Below, piece by piece: positions 9,076 to 17,537 of a DNA stretch of 64,000 nt; position 1 is the first letter of the stretch, and each line of letters begins with the position of its first letter. A program made the translations under genes and the position numbers. The stretch comes from Oricola nitratireducens (lineage in GTDB: Bacteria > Pseudomonadota > Alphaproteobacteria > Rhizobiales > Rhizobiaceae), in the NCBI RefSeq assembly GCF_014904745.1, contig NZ_JACZCS010000001.1, forward strand, positions 124,001 to 188,000, in the 5' to 3' direction. Below the pieces are notes generated by a model. The model was given only the letters and a program-made list of their open reading frames with translations. It searched no databases and was not told the origin of the DNA.

Positions 9076-9957
9076 TTACCCTTTCACGCTGCCGGCCATC
9101 AGGCCGCGCACGAAGTAGCGGCCGGCGACGATATAGACGATCAATGTCGGCAGGGCCGCCATGATCGCGCCGGCGAAATGGACGTTGTATTCCTTCACGC
9201 CCGTCGAGGACTGGACGAGATTGTTGAGCGCCACCGTCATCGGCTGGCTGTCGTAATCCGAGAAGCTCGCGCCGAAGAGGAAGTCGTTCCAGATATTGGT
9301 GAACTGCCAGATGATGCAGACGACGGCGATCGGCCCCGAGGACGGCAGCATGATGCGCCGGAAGATGGTGAAGAAGCCGGCGCCGTCGATCATCGCCGCG
9401 CGCACCAGTTCGGTCGGGAACTGCTGGTAGTAGTTGCGGAAATAGAGGGTCGAAAAGCCGATGCCGTAGACGAGATGGACGAAGATCAGACCGGGCACGG
9501 TGCCGGCAAGGCCCATCAGGCCGAGCATGCGCGCCATCGGGATCAGCACCATCTGGAACGGTATGAAGCAGCCGAACAGCAGCAGGCCGAAGACGACCGT
9601 GTCGCCGGTGAAGCGCCACTTGGTCAGCACGTATCCGTTCAGCGCGCCGAGCACGGTGGAGATCGCGACAGCCGGGACGACCATCAGGATCGAATTGAGG
9701 AAATAGGGTTTCAGGCCGGTCGCCGCGACGCCGATCTGCGCCGTCGACCAGGCGCTCCTCCACGGCGCGAGCGTCCATTCGTGCGGCAGGGACATCATGC
9801 CGCCGGCCTGGATCTCGGAAAGCGGTTTCAGCGAGTTGACCACCATCACGTAGAGCGGCAGCAGGTAATAGATGCAGAACAGGGCGAGCAGCGTGTAGAT
9901 CACGAAGCGGGCGCCGCCGCCGGTGCGGATGACGTTTGCGGAAGCGTTGGTCGCCAT
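9076..9957 (-). CDS. Sugar ABC transporter permease, MalG type
   Basis: The 293-residue inner-membrane protein is the second permease of the CUT1 importer. It has about six hydrophobic helices, and the EAA loop occurs as VRAAMIDGAGFFTIFRRIML around residue 190, where the ATPase docks. The ATG at 9957 overlaps the stop codon of the first permease by one base (TGATG), so the two are translationally coupled. A longer upstream open frame overlaps the other permease and is not real. Confidence 0.93.
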   Translation of the reverse strand: MATNASANVIRTGGGARFVIYTLLALFCIYYLLPLYVMVVNSLKPLSEIQAGGMMSLPHEWTLAPWRSAWSTAQIGVAATGLKPYFLNSILMVVPAVAISTVLGALNGYVLTKWRFTGDTVVFGLLLFGCFIPFQMVLIPMARMLGLMGLAGTVPGLIFVHLVYGIGFSTLYFRNYYQQFPTELVRAAMIDGAGFFTIFRRIMLPSSGPIAVVCIIWQFTNIWNDFLFGASFSDYDSQPMTVALNNLVQSSTGVKEYNVHFAGAIMAALPTLIVYIVAGRYFVRGLMAGSVKG

Positions 9958-10853
9958 CACTTCTTCTCCCTGAGTTCGGACCAGATATACGGCACCATGA
10001 TCGCGGCGATCGACATCAGCATGATCGTCGCCGAGGCGGCGCCGATGCCCATCTGGTTGCGGGTGAAGGTGTAGGAATACATGAAGGTCGCGGGCAGTTC
10101 CGTCGCGGTGCCGGGGCCGCCGCCGGTCAGCGCGATGACGAGGTCGTAGGACTTGATCGCCATGTGAGCGAGGACCACGAAGGCCGACATGAAGGCCGGG
10201 CGCAATTGCGGAATGACGATGCGGCGGTAGAGCGACCAGTTGGACGCGCCGTCGATCTGCGCCGCCTTGAGGACCTCGTTGTCGATGCCGCGCAGGCCGG
10301 CGAGAAACATCGCCATGACGAAGCCCGAGGTCTGCCAGACGGCGGCGATGACGATGGTGTAGATCGCCATGTGGCTGTCCTTGATCCACTCGAAGGTGAA
10401 GCTCTCCCAGCCCCAGGAGCGCACGACCGCCTGCAGGCCGATGCCCGGGTCAAGGAACCATTTCCAGGCGGTGCCGGTGACGATGAAGGACAGCGCCATC
10501 GGATAGAGATAGATCGTGCGGATGAAGCCTTCGGCGCGGATCTTCTGGTCGAGCAGGATCGCAAGCGCGAGGCCGAGCACGCAGCAGATGACGATGTAGA
10601 GCGATCCGAAGATCAGCAGGTTGTCGATGGCGATGCCCCAGGCCCGCACCGAGAACAATCGTGAATAATTCTGCCAGCCGACGAGGCCGTAGCTCGGCAG
10701 GATGCGACTGTCGGTGAACGACAGGTAGAAGGTGAAGAGAATGAAGCCGTAGACGAAGACCAGCACGATCGCGAGGCTGGGACTCAGCACGATCTTCGGC
10801 AGGGCATCGCGCAGCCAGTCATTGCCGGAGCGGCGTGTTGCGGTCATTGACAT
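9957..10853 (-). CDS. Sugar ABC transporter permease, MalF type
   Basis: The 298-residue first permease of the importer has six predicted membrane helices and an EAA loop at LKAAQIDGASNWSLYRRIVI near residue 210. The ATG at 10853 follows an AGGAAG ribosome site. It sits downstream of the binding protein gene and is separated from it by a strong hairpin (10871-10894), which probably lowers expression of the membrane components relative to the binding protein. Confidence 0.93.
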   Translation of the reverse strand: MSMTATRRSGNDWLRDALPKIVLSPSLAIVLVFVYGFILFTFYLSFTDSRILPSYGLVGWQNYSRLFSVRAWGIAIDNLLIFGSLYIVICCVLGLALAILLDQKIRAEGFIRTIYLYPMALSFIVTGTAWKWFLDPGIGLQAVVRSWGWESFTFEWIKDSHMAIYTIVIAAVWQTSGFVMAMFLAGLRGIDNEVLKAAQIDGASNWSLYRRIVIPQLRPAFMSAFVVLAHMAIKSYDLVIALTGGGPGTATELPATFMYSYTFTRNQMGIGAASATIMLMSIAAIMVPYIWSELREKK

Positions 10854-10870
10854 CGGACTTCCTCCCGAAC

Positions 10871-10894
10871 GGGGAGAGCGCGAACGCTCTCCCC
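10871..10894 (-). other. Intercistronic hairpin between binding protein and permease genes
   Basis: GGGGAGAGCG, the tetraloop CGAA and CGCTCTCCCC form a perfect 10-bp stem. It starts about 18 bp after the stop codon of the substrate-binding protein and lies before the first permease. No T-run follows on the minus strand, so it is more likely an mRNA-stabilising or partial-attenuation element than a full terminator. Such elements commonly give binding proteins their excess over permeases. Confidence 0.65.
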
Positions 10895-10911
10895 CACTTT
10901 ATGCCAGGATA

Positions 10912-12162
10912 TTATTGGGCCAGCGCGACGGCGTTGACCATTTCCTTCACGGCGGTGTCGGAATCGTACTCACCGTTGAAGTGCGCGGTGATCACATCAT
11001 ACATCGCGTTCTTCACCGAGGCCGGATTGGCGTGGCCATGCGCCATGGATCCGAACAGGTTGCCCGATTCGGAGGCGGCGGCCAGATCCTTCATGCCCTG
11101 CTTGCCGCAGGCGTCGAAAGCCTCGTCGGAGACGTCGATGCGCGCCGGTACCGACCCCTTGACGACGTTGAAGGCCGACTGGAAGGACGGCGACAGGATC
11201 GCCTTGGCGAGCGCAGCCTGTTCAGGGGAGACCGTGTCGCCCTGCTTGAACATCGCGAACTGGTCGGAGTTGAAGGTGACCTGTTTCTGCGTTCCGGGGA
11301 AGCGGAAGCACAGGAAGTCCTCGCCCGGCTTCTTGCCGGCATTGAGGAATTCGCCCTTCGCCCAGTCGCCCATGAACTGGAAGGCGGCGTCGCCCTTGAT
11401 CACCATCGCCGAGGCGAGGTTCCAGTCGCGGCCGGAGAAGTTGTCGTCGACGAAGGAACGGATTACCGACATGCGGTCGAAGACCTGCTTCATCGTGTCG
11501 GAGCCGAGCGCGTCCGGGTTCAGGTCGATGAAGGCCGACTTGTAGAATTCCGGTCCGCCGGTCGACATGGCGACGGCGTCGAAGATCGTCGCGTCCTGCC
11601 AGGCCTGGCCGCCATGGGCGACCGCGATCTTGCCGGAATCCTTGACCTTCTGCATGGCCGCGACCAGTTCGTCCCAGGTGGTCGGCTGGGCGATGCCGAG
11701 CTCGTCGAGAATGCCCTTGTTGGCCCAGACCCAGTTGGTCGAGTGGACGTTGACCGGGGCGGCGACCCACTTTCCGTCATATTTGGAGAATTTCTGCAGC
11801 GCTGCCGGCACGACGGCGTCCCAGCCCTCGGCCGACGCGATGTCGTTCAGGTTGGCGAGTGCGCCTTCCTTGGCCCAGTCGGTGATGTCGAAGCCGAGCA
11901 TCTGCACGGCGGTCGGGGCGTTGCCGGCAGTGACGCGGGCACGCAGCACGGTCATCGCCTGGGTGCCGCCGCCGCCTGCGACCGGCATGTCCTGCCAGCC
12001 AATGCCCTGTTTTTCGAGATCCTGCTTGAGCACGTTGAGCGCCGCGGCCTCGCCGCCGGACGTCCACCAGTGCAGGACTTCGACGTCGCCGGCATGGGCG
12101 AAGCTCGCGGATGCGGCCAGAATGGCGGCCGCCGCGATGGTCTTTCCGATAATCGAACGCAT
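10912..12162 (-). CDS. Sugar ABC transporter substrate-binding protein (glucose/mannose type)
   Basis: The 416-residue precursor has a Sec signal peptide (residues 1-24, ending SFAHA-G) and begins its mature part with [16 protein letters not shown], typical of CUT1 binding proteins of the glucose/mannose GtsA group. [18 protein letters not shown] near residue 60 fits the same group. It acts in the periplasm and delivers its ligand to the two permeases. An AGGAGGA-type ribosome site precedes the start. The real ligand may differ from glucose, since the downstream enzymes are not those of ordinary glucose metabolism. Confidence 0.92.
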   Translation of the reverse strand: MRSIIGKTIAAAAILAASASFAHAGDVEVLHWWTSGGEAAALNVLKQDLEKQGIGWQDMPVAGGGGTQAMTVLRARVTAGNAPTAVQMLGFDITDWAKEGALANLNDIASAEGWDAVVPAALQKFSKYDGKWVAAPVNVHSTNWVWANKGILDELGIAQPTTWDELVAAMQKVKDSGKIAVAHGGQAWQDATIFDAVAMSTGGPEFYKSAFIDLNPDALGSDTMKQVFDRMSVIRSFVDDNFSGRDWNLASAMVIKGDAAFQFMGDWAKGEFLNAGKKPGEDFLCFRFPGTQKQVTFNSDQFAMFKQGDTVSPEQAALAKAILSPSFQSAFNVVKGSVPARIDVSDEAFDACGKQGMKDLAAASESGNLFGSMAHGHANPASVKNAMYDVITAHFNGEYDSDTAVKEMVNAVALAQ

Positions 12163-12193
12163 GGGGTTTCCTCCTCGGTTTGCGTTGTCGTCC

Positions 12194-12220
12194 GCTGACC
12201 CGGTTTAAAAAGCGGTCAGC
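12194..12220 (-). other. Inverted repeat at the aldehyde dehydrogenase stop codon
   Basis: GCTGACC and GGTCAGC form a 7-bp stem around a 13-base A/T-rich loop, spanning the stop codon of the aldehyde dehydrogenase gene and part of the 53-bp gap before the binding protein gene. No T-run follows it in the direction of transcription. It could modulate readthrough into the transporter genes, but the evidence is weak. Confidence 0.35.
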
Positions 12221-13757
12221 GTTTGCGGACCCAAGGCGCGCGCGTGCGGCCGATCCGCATCGCCACGGTCTTCACCTCGAGAAATTCATCCAGGCCGTAA
12301 GGCCCGATCTCGCGTCCCTGACCGGATTGCTTCATCCCGCCGAAAGTCAGTTCGGGAAATCCGTCCATCCAGGTGTTCGTCCAGACGGTGCCGGCCTGCG
12401 CGCGGCGGGCGAAATCCAGACATGTATGGATATTCTCACTCCAGACACCGGCCGAGAGGCCGTAGGATGCGTCGTTCGCCAGCGCGATGGCTTCATCGGC
12501 TGTCCTGAAGGTGAGCACCGACAGGACCGGCCCGAAGACCTCCTCGCGGGCGATCGCCATCTCCGGCCGTACTCCGGCGATCACGGTCGGCTCGTAGAAC
12601 TGCCCGTCGAGACCGGGTACCGACAGGATGCCGCCGCCAAGGCGGACATTGGCGCCGTCGGCGACCGCCTGACGGACACAGGCGTCGATCTTCGCCTGGT
12701 GCTCGGGCGTGACGATGGCGCCGACCTGGGTCTCGGGATCGAGCGGATCACCGAAAGCAACCTGGCGGGACAATTCGACGACACGGGCGACGAAGTCGTC
12801 CGCGATGTCCTCGTGCACGATGATGCGGCTGGAAGAATTGCAGCACTGGCCGACGTTGAAATAGACGCCGAAGGTGACGGCGTCCGCGGCGTTTTCCAGA
12901 TCCGCGTCCGGGAAGATCACCTGCGGGTTCTTGCCGCCCAGTTCCAGCGCGACCTTCTTGAGCGTTGCCGAGGCAGCGGCGGTGATCGACTTGCCGACCG
13001 CCGTGGAACCGGTGAACGTCACCATGTCCACATCGGGATGCGTGGTCATCAGGCTGCCGACCGGCTGGCCGTATCCCAGTACGATGTTGACGACGCCCGC
13101 CGGCAGGCCGGCCTCGATCAGCAATTCGCCCATCATGACGGTCGTCGCCGACGTCATCTCCGACGGCTTGATGACGCAGGTGCATCCCGCGGCAAGCGCG
13201 AAGGGCAGCTTCTGGCTCAGAATCCAGAACGGGAAGTTCCACGGCGTGATGATCGAGACGACGCCGATCGGTTCCTTCAACACGACGCCGAGCATGTCCT
13301 CGCCGAGCGTGTTGTGGCTGTCGCCATGCAGGGTGCGGGCCAGCGACGCTGCGTATCGCCAGAGATCCGCCGCGCCCGCGACTTCGCCGCGCGATTGCGT
13401 GATCGGCTTGCCGCTTTCAAGCGTTTCGAGCAGCGCCATGCGCTCGACGTCGCGTTCGATCAGGTCGGCGACCCTGAGCATGACCGAAGCGCGTTGCTTG
13501 CCGGAAATGCGGCTCCACACACCGCTGTCGAAAGCGGAACGCGCCGCTGCGATCGCGGCATTCGTCTCTGCCTCCCCGCCCTTCGCGGAGCGGCTGACGA
13601 GGACGCCATGGGCCGGCGAATGACGCTCGAAGGTCTCGCCGTTTGCGCTGCCCTGCCATGCGCCGCCGATCAGATGGCGGACGCGGAACGGTTCGGCGGG
13701 AATCCCGATGGCATCGGTTGCAGCAATGAGAGTGAGGTCGTGCGTCGTCATGGTCAT
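12216..13757 (-). CDS. NAD(P)-dependent aldehyde dehydrogenase
   Basis: The 513-residue protein is a standard ALDH. It has PWNFPFW near residue 165, the cofactor segment FTGSTAVGKSI near residue 245, the general base glutamate in ALELGGKNPQ near 268, and the catalytic cysteine in NVGQCCNSSSR near 300. It oxidises an aldehyde to the acid. The start at 13757 overlaps the upstream enoyl-CoA hydratase stop codon (ATGA). Its place beside a CoA-transferase suggests that it makes an acid which is then activated to a CoA thioester, which is inference. Confidence 0.93.
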   Translation of the reverse strand: MTMTTHDLTLIAATDAIGIPAEPFRVRHLIGGAWQGSANGETFERHSPAHGVLVSRSAKGGEAETNAAIAAARSAFDSGVWSRISGKQRASVMLRVADLIERDVERMALLETLESGKPITQSRGEVAGAADLWRYAASLARTLHGDSHNTLGEDMLGVVLKEPIGVVSIITPWNFPFWILSQKLPFALAAGCTCVIKPSEMTSATTVMMGELLIEAGLPAGVVNIVLGYGQPVGSLMTTHPDVDMVTFTGSTAVGKSITAAASATLKKVALELGGKNPQVIFPDADLENAADAVTFGVYFNVGQCCNSSSRIIVHEDIADDFVARVVELSRQVAFGDPLDPETQVGAIVTPEHQAKIDACVRQAVADGANVRLGGGILSVPGLDGQFYEPTVIAGVRPEMAIAREEVFGPVLSVLTFRTADEAIALANDASYGLSAGVWSENIHTCLDFARRAQAGTVWTNTWMDGFPELTFGGMKQSGQGREIGPYGLDEFLEVKTVAMRIGRTRAPWVRKR

Positions 13758-14521
13758 TTGCCCGAAAAATCCGGTTTGCGTTTGGCGCGGAAGGCGGCGA
13801 CGCCCTCGGCCTTGTCGGCGCTCGCCGCGATCATGCCGCTGCCCAGCGCCTCGATCATCGCGGAACTGTCCTCGCCGACGGCGCCGTGGATCATGTATTT
13901 CGCCACCTCGGTGGCGCGCGGCGACTGGCCCAGCGCCTTCTCCGCGATGGCGCGGGCGGCGGCGGGGGCGTCGTCGGCGATCTCGGCGACGAAGCCGAGG
14001 GCCAGCGCGCGCTCGGCGGACAAACGGCGGCCGAACAGGGCCATTTCCTTCAGCACCGGCTCGGGCAACAGGCGGGCGAGACGCTGCGTGCCGGACCAAC
14101 CGGGCACGATGCCGACGCCGGCCTCGGGCAGCGCTAGCGTCGCGGCCGGCGCGATGACGCGGATGTCGCAGGCGGAAGCCAGCTCCAGCCCGCCGCCGAA
14201 GGCATGACCGGAGATCGCGGCAACCGTCGGCCTGGAAAGGCGTGCGAGACGGTCGAATATCCGGTGACCGTCCCGCACCCAATGCCTGGCGAAGTCAGCA
14301 GGAGGAAGGTCCGACCAGGCATTGATATCGGCGCCGGCGCAGAAGGCGCGGTCGCCCTCGGCGGTGACGATGACGGCGCGGATGGCGGGATCGCGCTCCA
14401 GTTCGGCGCAATGGGCATCAAGCGCCTCGAGCATCGGGATCGTCAGCGCGTTGAGCTTGCCCGGATTGTCGAGGCGCAGTTCGGCGACCGCGCCATCGCG
14501 GATGAGATGCAGCGCGCTCAT
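13754..14521 (-). CDS. Enoyl-CoA hydratase/isomerase family protein
   Basis: This 255-residue crotonase-fold protein has the oxyanion-hole segments AFCAGADINAWSDL near residue 60 and GHAFGGGLELASACDIRV near residue 105. The usual second glutamate position reads PEAGVGIVPGWSGTQRLARL, so hydratase-like chemistry is plausible. It overlaps both neighbours by four bases, between the CoA-transferase and aldehyde dehydrogenase genes. It would act on a CoA ester made by the transferase. The substrate is unknown. Confidence 0.9.
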   Translation of the reverse strand: MSALHLIRDGAVAELRLDNPGKLNALTIPMLEALDAHCAELERDPAIRAVIVTAEGDRAFCAGADINAWSDLPPADFARHWVRDGHRIFDRLARLSRPTVAAISGHAFGGGLELASACDIRVIAPAATLALPEAGVGIVPGWSGTQRLARLLPEPVLKEMALFGRRLSAERALALGFVAEIADDAPAAARAIAEKALGQSPRATEVAKYMIHGAVGEDSSAMIEALGSGMIAASADKAEGVAAFRAKRKPDFSGK

Positions 14522-16092
14522 AGCGTAAGCCCCATCTTACCTTCCGACAGGAGGGCGACCGGCATGCGGACCGCGTCGGGCGCGACGCGTACGCGACCCT
14601 GCGATGCGGCGACGATATCGGCCTCGGGATCGATTCCGGGCATGATCTCGGTGGCAACAAGGCCGTCGGCTTCGAGCCGGATGACGCAGCGTTCGGTGAC
14701 GTAGAGAATTTCCTGGCCGGTCTCGCGGGCGCGCTTGCCCGAGAAGGTGACGTGCTCGACGGCGTCGACCATCTTGGTGAACTTGCCGGGCTTGATGACG
14801 CGCAGGCTTTGCTCGGTCAGTTCGAGCTCGGCGCTGGCCTCGAACAGCCCGCCGAAGACGATCTTCTTCGCATGGGCGGTGATATCGACGAAGCCGCCGC
14901 AGCCCGCCGTCAGATAGGGTTTCTTGCCGAGCTTGGAGACGTTGACGTTGCCGTTGATGTCGACCTCGAGGAAAGACAGGAAGGAGACGTCGAAGCCGCC
15001 GCCCTGGAAATAGGTGAACTGGTTCGGCGACGGCATGAAGGCGTCGGCGTTGGACGCGCAGCCAAAGGCGAAGCCGGTCAGCGGCATGCCGCCGACTGCG
15101 CCCTGCTCGATCGCCCAGGTGACCGAGCCGGCATGGCCCTCCTCGAGGAGGACGCGCGGCACCATGGCGGAAATGCCGAAGCCGAGATTGGCCGTCTGGC
15201 CGGATTTCAGCTCCATCGCGGCGCGGCGCGCGATGACCTTTTCGATACCGCGCTCGGCGAGGTGGAAGCTCGACAGCGGCCGGATGATCTCGCCGGAGAT
15301 GGCGGGATCGTAGACGGTTTCCGTCGTCTGTTTCTGATCGGGATCGACGACGACGAGATCGACGAGGTGGCCCGGCACGCGCACGTCGTGCGGGCGCAGA
15401 GATCCGGCCGCGGTGACGCGCTTGACCTGGGCGATGACGAGGCCGCCATGATTGCGCACGGCAATCGCCTGGTCGAGGCCGCCGAGATAGGCGCCCTCGT
15501 GCTCATAGGTGAGATTGCCGCGCTCGTCGGCGGTGGTCGCGCGCAGGATCGCGACGTCCGGCACGATGTTGGGGAAATGCAGCCATGTCTCGCCGGCGAG
15601 TTCGACGCGCGCGACGATGGGCTTCGCGGCGGCGGCCGCATTCATGGCGCAGCCCTCGCGGACGGGATCGGCGAAGGTGTCGAGGCCTACCTTTGTCAGC
15701 ACGCCCGGCCGGCGGGCGGCGACGTCGCGATGCATGTCGAACATGATGCCGGACGGCACGTTGTAGGCGGCGACCCGGTCCTCGACGATCATGCGCCAGA
15801 TCTCGGGCATGGGCAGCGAAGACGGGCCGCTCGGATAGGAGCCGCCGATGATCGTCGAGAGCAGGCCGTCCCTGGCGATGTGATCGACGCCCTTGATGCC
15901 GTACATGTCGCCGGCGGCGATCGGGTGCAGCGTCGTTAGGTTCCTCGGATGGCCTTCGCGCTCGAAGCGCGCACCGATGGCTTCCAGAACCTTGTCCGGG
16001 CAGCCGAGGCCGGAGGAGGAGGACACGGAAACGACCGCATCATCGGCAATGCGCGCGACGGCGTCCCCGGCGGTGACGATCTTCGAGACCAT
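14518..16092 (-). CDS. Class I CoA-transferase, fused two-domain type
   Basis: The 524-residue protein is a single-chain fusion of the two halves of a family I CoA-transferase, like propionate CoA-transferase and YdiF. The N-terminal half begins with VSVSSSSGLGCPDKVLEAIG. In the C-terminal half, TWAIEQGAVGGMPLTG around residue 330 holds the glutamate that normally forms the covalent acyl anhydride. It would move CoA from acetyl-CoA or another donor to a carboxylate. It lies three bases after the reductase gene and heads a four-gene run with overlapping ends. Confidence 0.9.
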   Translation of the reverse strand: MVSKIVTAGDAVARIADDAVVSVSSSSGLGCPDKVLEAIGARFEREGHPRNLTTLHPIAAGDMYGIKGVDHIARDGLLSTIIGGSYPSGPSSLPMPEIWRMIVEDRVAAYNVPSGIMFDMHRDVAARRPGVLTKVGLDTFADPVREGCAMNAAAAAKPIVARVELAGETWLHFPNIVPDVAILRATTADERGNLTYEHEGAYLGGLDQAIAVRNHGGLVIAQVKRVTAAGSLRPHDVRVPGHLVDLVVVDPDQKQTTETVYDPAISGEIIRPLSSFHLAERGIEKVIARRAAMELKSGQTANLGFGISAMVPRVLLEEGHAGSVTWAIEQGAVGGMPLTGFAFGCASNADAFMPSPNQFTYFQGGGFDVSFLSFLEVDINGNVNVSKLGKKPYLTAGCGGFVDITAHAKKIVFGGLFEASAELELTEQSLRVIKPGKFTKMVDAVEHVTFSGKRARETGQEILYVTERCVIRLEADGLVATEIMPGIDPEADIVAASQGRVRVAPDAVRMPVALLSEGKMGLTL

Positions 16093-16095
16093 TGG

Positions 16096-17097
16096 TCAAA
16101 GGCCTCCGTAATCGACGGTGACGGCGCGGCCGGTCTGGGCGGCCTCGCGAACGGCAAGCGCCACGGCAAGCGACTTGACGCCGTCGACTCCATCGGCCGA
16201 GGGCCTGCCGTTTCCGGCGACCGCATCGGCGAATAGCGACAGGGAGCGGGCATAGAGATCGTGTTCCGGGAAGGCGACCGCATGGCGTCCGTCGCCGTTG
16301 ATCAGTTCGACTTCGCCGACGGGGCGCTGGGTCATGACGTTGCGCGCGAAGACAGAACCCTCGGACCCGTGGACCTCGATGCCGGTGCCGGCGAAGGGAT
16401 GGGTGAAGCTTTCATGTGTCTGGACCATCACGCCCGACGGCATCGTCCAGGCCGACATGACGCTGTCCTCGACGCCCTCGCCCATACCGGACGCCCCCGC
16501 CCTGGCGACAACCGTCTCCGGATCCTCGCCAAGATAGAAGCGAACCGTGTCGGCGTCATGGACCGTGATGTCGGGAATCACGCCGCCGCCGGCGGATGCA
16601 TCGTTGATGCGCCAGCCCTGCAGATGCGCAGGCAGATGGACGGCATGGAAGACGCGCACCGAGAGGATGCGGCCGAGACGGCCGGAAGCGATGAGGTCGC
16701 GGACGGCCAGATGCGAACCGGCATTGCGCAGATGATGGTTGGTGGCGAAGACGACGCCCTTTTCTTCGGCGACGCGGACCATCTCGACCGCATCGGCCAG
16801 CGTCATTGCCAGCGGTTTCTCGCAGAGAACATGCTTGCCGGCCGCGATCGCCGCCATGGCCTGAGGGAAATGCTTCTCGTTGGTCGTCGAGATATAGACC
16901 GCGCCGATAGCCGGATCGGAGAGAAGCGCGTCGAGGTCTGTCATGCTCTCGGGAATTTCATGCTTTGCGGCATAATCGGCGCCGCGGGTCGCGCTGGAGC
17001 TCATGACGGACCTGATCGTGTGGCCCGGCTGCGCGCGGATCGCGCCGATCACATGTTCGGATGCGATGGTACTTGCACCGATAAGTCCCCACTGCAT
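16096..17097 (-). CDS. Gfo/Idh/MocA oxidoreductase, 1,5-anhydro-D-fructose reductase-like
   Basis: The 333-residue protein is the first gene of the catabolic operon. The N-terminus MQWGLIGASTIASEHVIGAI, the EKPLAMTL motif near residue 93, TNHHLRNAGSH near residue 115 and the HLQGWRI segment resemble, as I remember it, the NADPH-dependent 1,5-anhydro-D-fructose reductase of Sinorhizobium morelense, also about 333 residues. That is a recalled match, not a search result. The ATG at 17097 follows a strong AGGAGGA site at the usual distance. A role in reducing or oxidising a cyclic sugar ketone is plausible. Confidence 0.85.
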   Translation of the reverse strand: MQWGLIGASTIASEHVIGAIRAQPGHTIRSVMSSSATRGADYAAKHEIPESMTDLDALLSDPAIGAVYISTTNEKHFPQAMAAIAAGKHVLCEKPLAMTLADAVEMVRVAEEKGVVFATNHHLRNAGSHLAVRDLIASGRLGRILSVRVFHAVHLPAHLQGWRINDASAGGGVIPDITVHDADTVRFYLGEDPETVVARAGASGMGEGVEDSVMSAWTMPSGVMVQTHESFTHPFAGTGIEVHGSEGSVFARNVMTQRPVGEVELINGDGRHAVAFPEHDLYARSLSLFADAVAGNGRPSADGVDGVKSLAVALAVREAAQTGRAVTVDYGGL

Positions 17098-17110
17098 CCG
17101 TGTCCTCCTT

Positions 17111-17126
17111 TTTGGCACGTTCCAAA
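17111..17126 (-). promoter_or_regulatory. LacI-type operator, proximal
   Basis: TTTGGCACGTTCCAAA is a 16-bp palindrome with one mismatched pair and the central CG typical of LacI-family sites. It lies immediately upstream of the ribosome site of the first operon gene. It shares the half-site TTGGAA with the distal operator, 34 bp away centre to centre. Confidence 0.7.
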
Positions 17127-17145
17127 TTTGTTTTACAGCGATTTA

Positions 17146-17159
17146 TTGGATCGTTCCAA
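17146..17159 (-). promoter_or_regulatory. LacI-type operator, distal, inside the promoter
   Basis: TTGGATCGTTCCAA is a 14-bp palindrome with one mismatched pair, centred on CG. It falls in the spacer downstream of a TTGACT -35 element (minus strand, 17163-17168), so a bound repressor would block RNA polymerase. No clear -10 hexamer is visible, only TAAATC at the expected distance. Confidence 0.7.
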
Positions 17160-17162
17160 ACG

Positions 17163-17168
17163 AGTCAA
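17163..17168 (-). promoter_or_regulatory. Putative -35 element of the catabolic operon
   Basis: On the minus strand this reads TTGACT, five of six bases of the sigma-70 -35 consensus. The -10 region 17 bp further (TAAATC) is a poor match. The distal LacI operator fills the spacer, the normal arrangement for repression. Confidence 0.45.
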
Positions 17169-17312
17169 GCGGATTCTTGGCGAGAACGGCATTCCCGCTT
17201 CCGGAACGGCTGGCCCGGCCGCGTGCGCGCATTGATGTCGCATGAAAACCACTGTTGCCGAATTGCCACGCACCGGCCTGATTCGTCCGACCCCCCTTTG
17301 CCCGGGAGCGGC

Positions 17313-17517
17313 TTGTGGTAGATTGGAACTCAAGGAATATCCCAAGATTTTGGGGGTCGGGTAGATTTAGTTTTCGCTTCCGTAATTTTTGAAACGTCCA
17401 TGTTCGACGACGGCGAAGCCTACGCCGGTACGGAAGATTTGAAGCACGATTACTGATCGGTTGGACGGGCCAATCGGCAACCGGGAATCCCGGGCTCTCG
17501 AGCCCGGGATTTTCGTT
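17313..17517 (+). ncRNA. Candidate small transcript with strong terminator (may encode an 18-residue peptide)
   Basis: This plus-strand stretch lies in the 440-bp gap between two minus-strand genes and ends in a strong intrinsic terminator that no annotated plus-strand gene explains. A weak promoter-like pair (TTGTGG at 17313, AATATC at 17336) precedes a small CCCAA/TTGGG hairpin at 17341-17354. A short frame at 17400-17456 would encode MFDDGEAYAGTEDLKHDY without an obvious ribosome site. The likeliest explanation is a small RNA of about 170 nucleotides or a tiny gene. I do not recognise an RNA family. Confidence 0.4.
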
Positions 17518-17519
17518 TT
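17487..17519 (+). terminator. Rho-independent terminator
   Basis: ATCCCGGGCT and AGCCCGGGAT pair perfectly around a CTCG loop at 17487-17510 and are followed by TTTCGTTTT on the plus strand. The minus strand has no T-run after the stem, so it mainly stops plus-strand transcription entering from the left, although it may also help end the DASS transporter transcript. Confidence 0.8.
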
Positions 17520-17537
17520 CCGATCAGGCTGTTGCCG

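Noticed and set aside
12216-14282. A 688-codon version of the aldehyde dehydrogenase
   Set aside because: The first 175 codons overlap the enoyl-CoA hydratase gene in another frame and are not ALDH-like. The proper start is at 13757.
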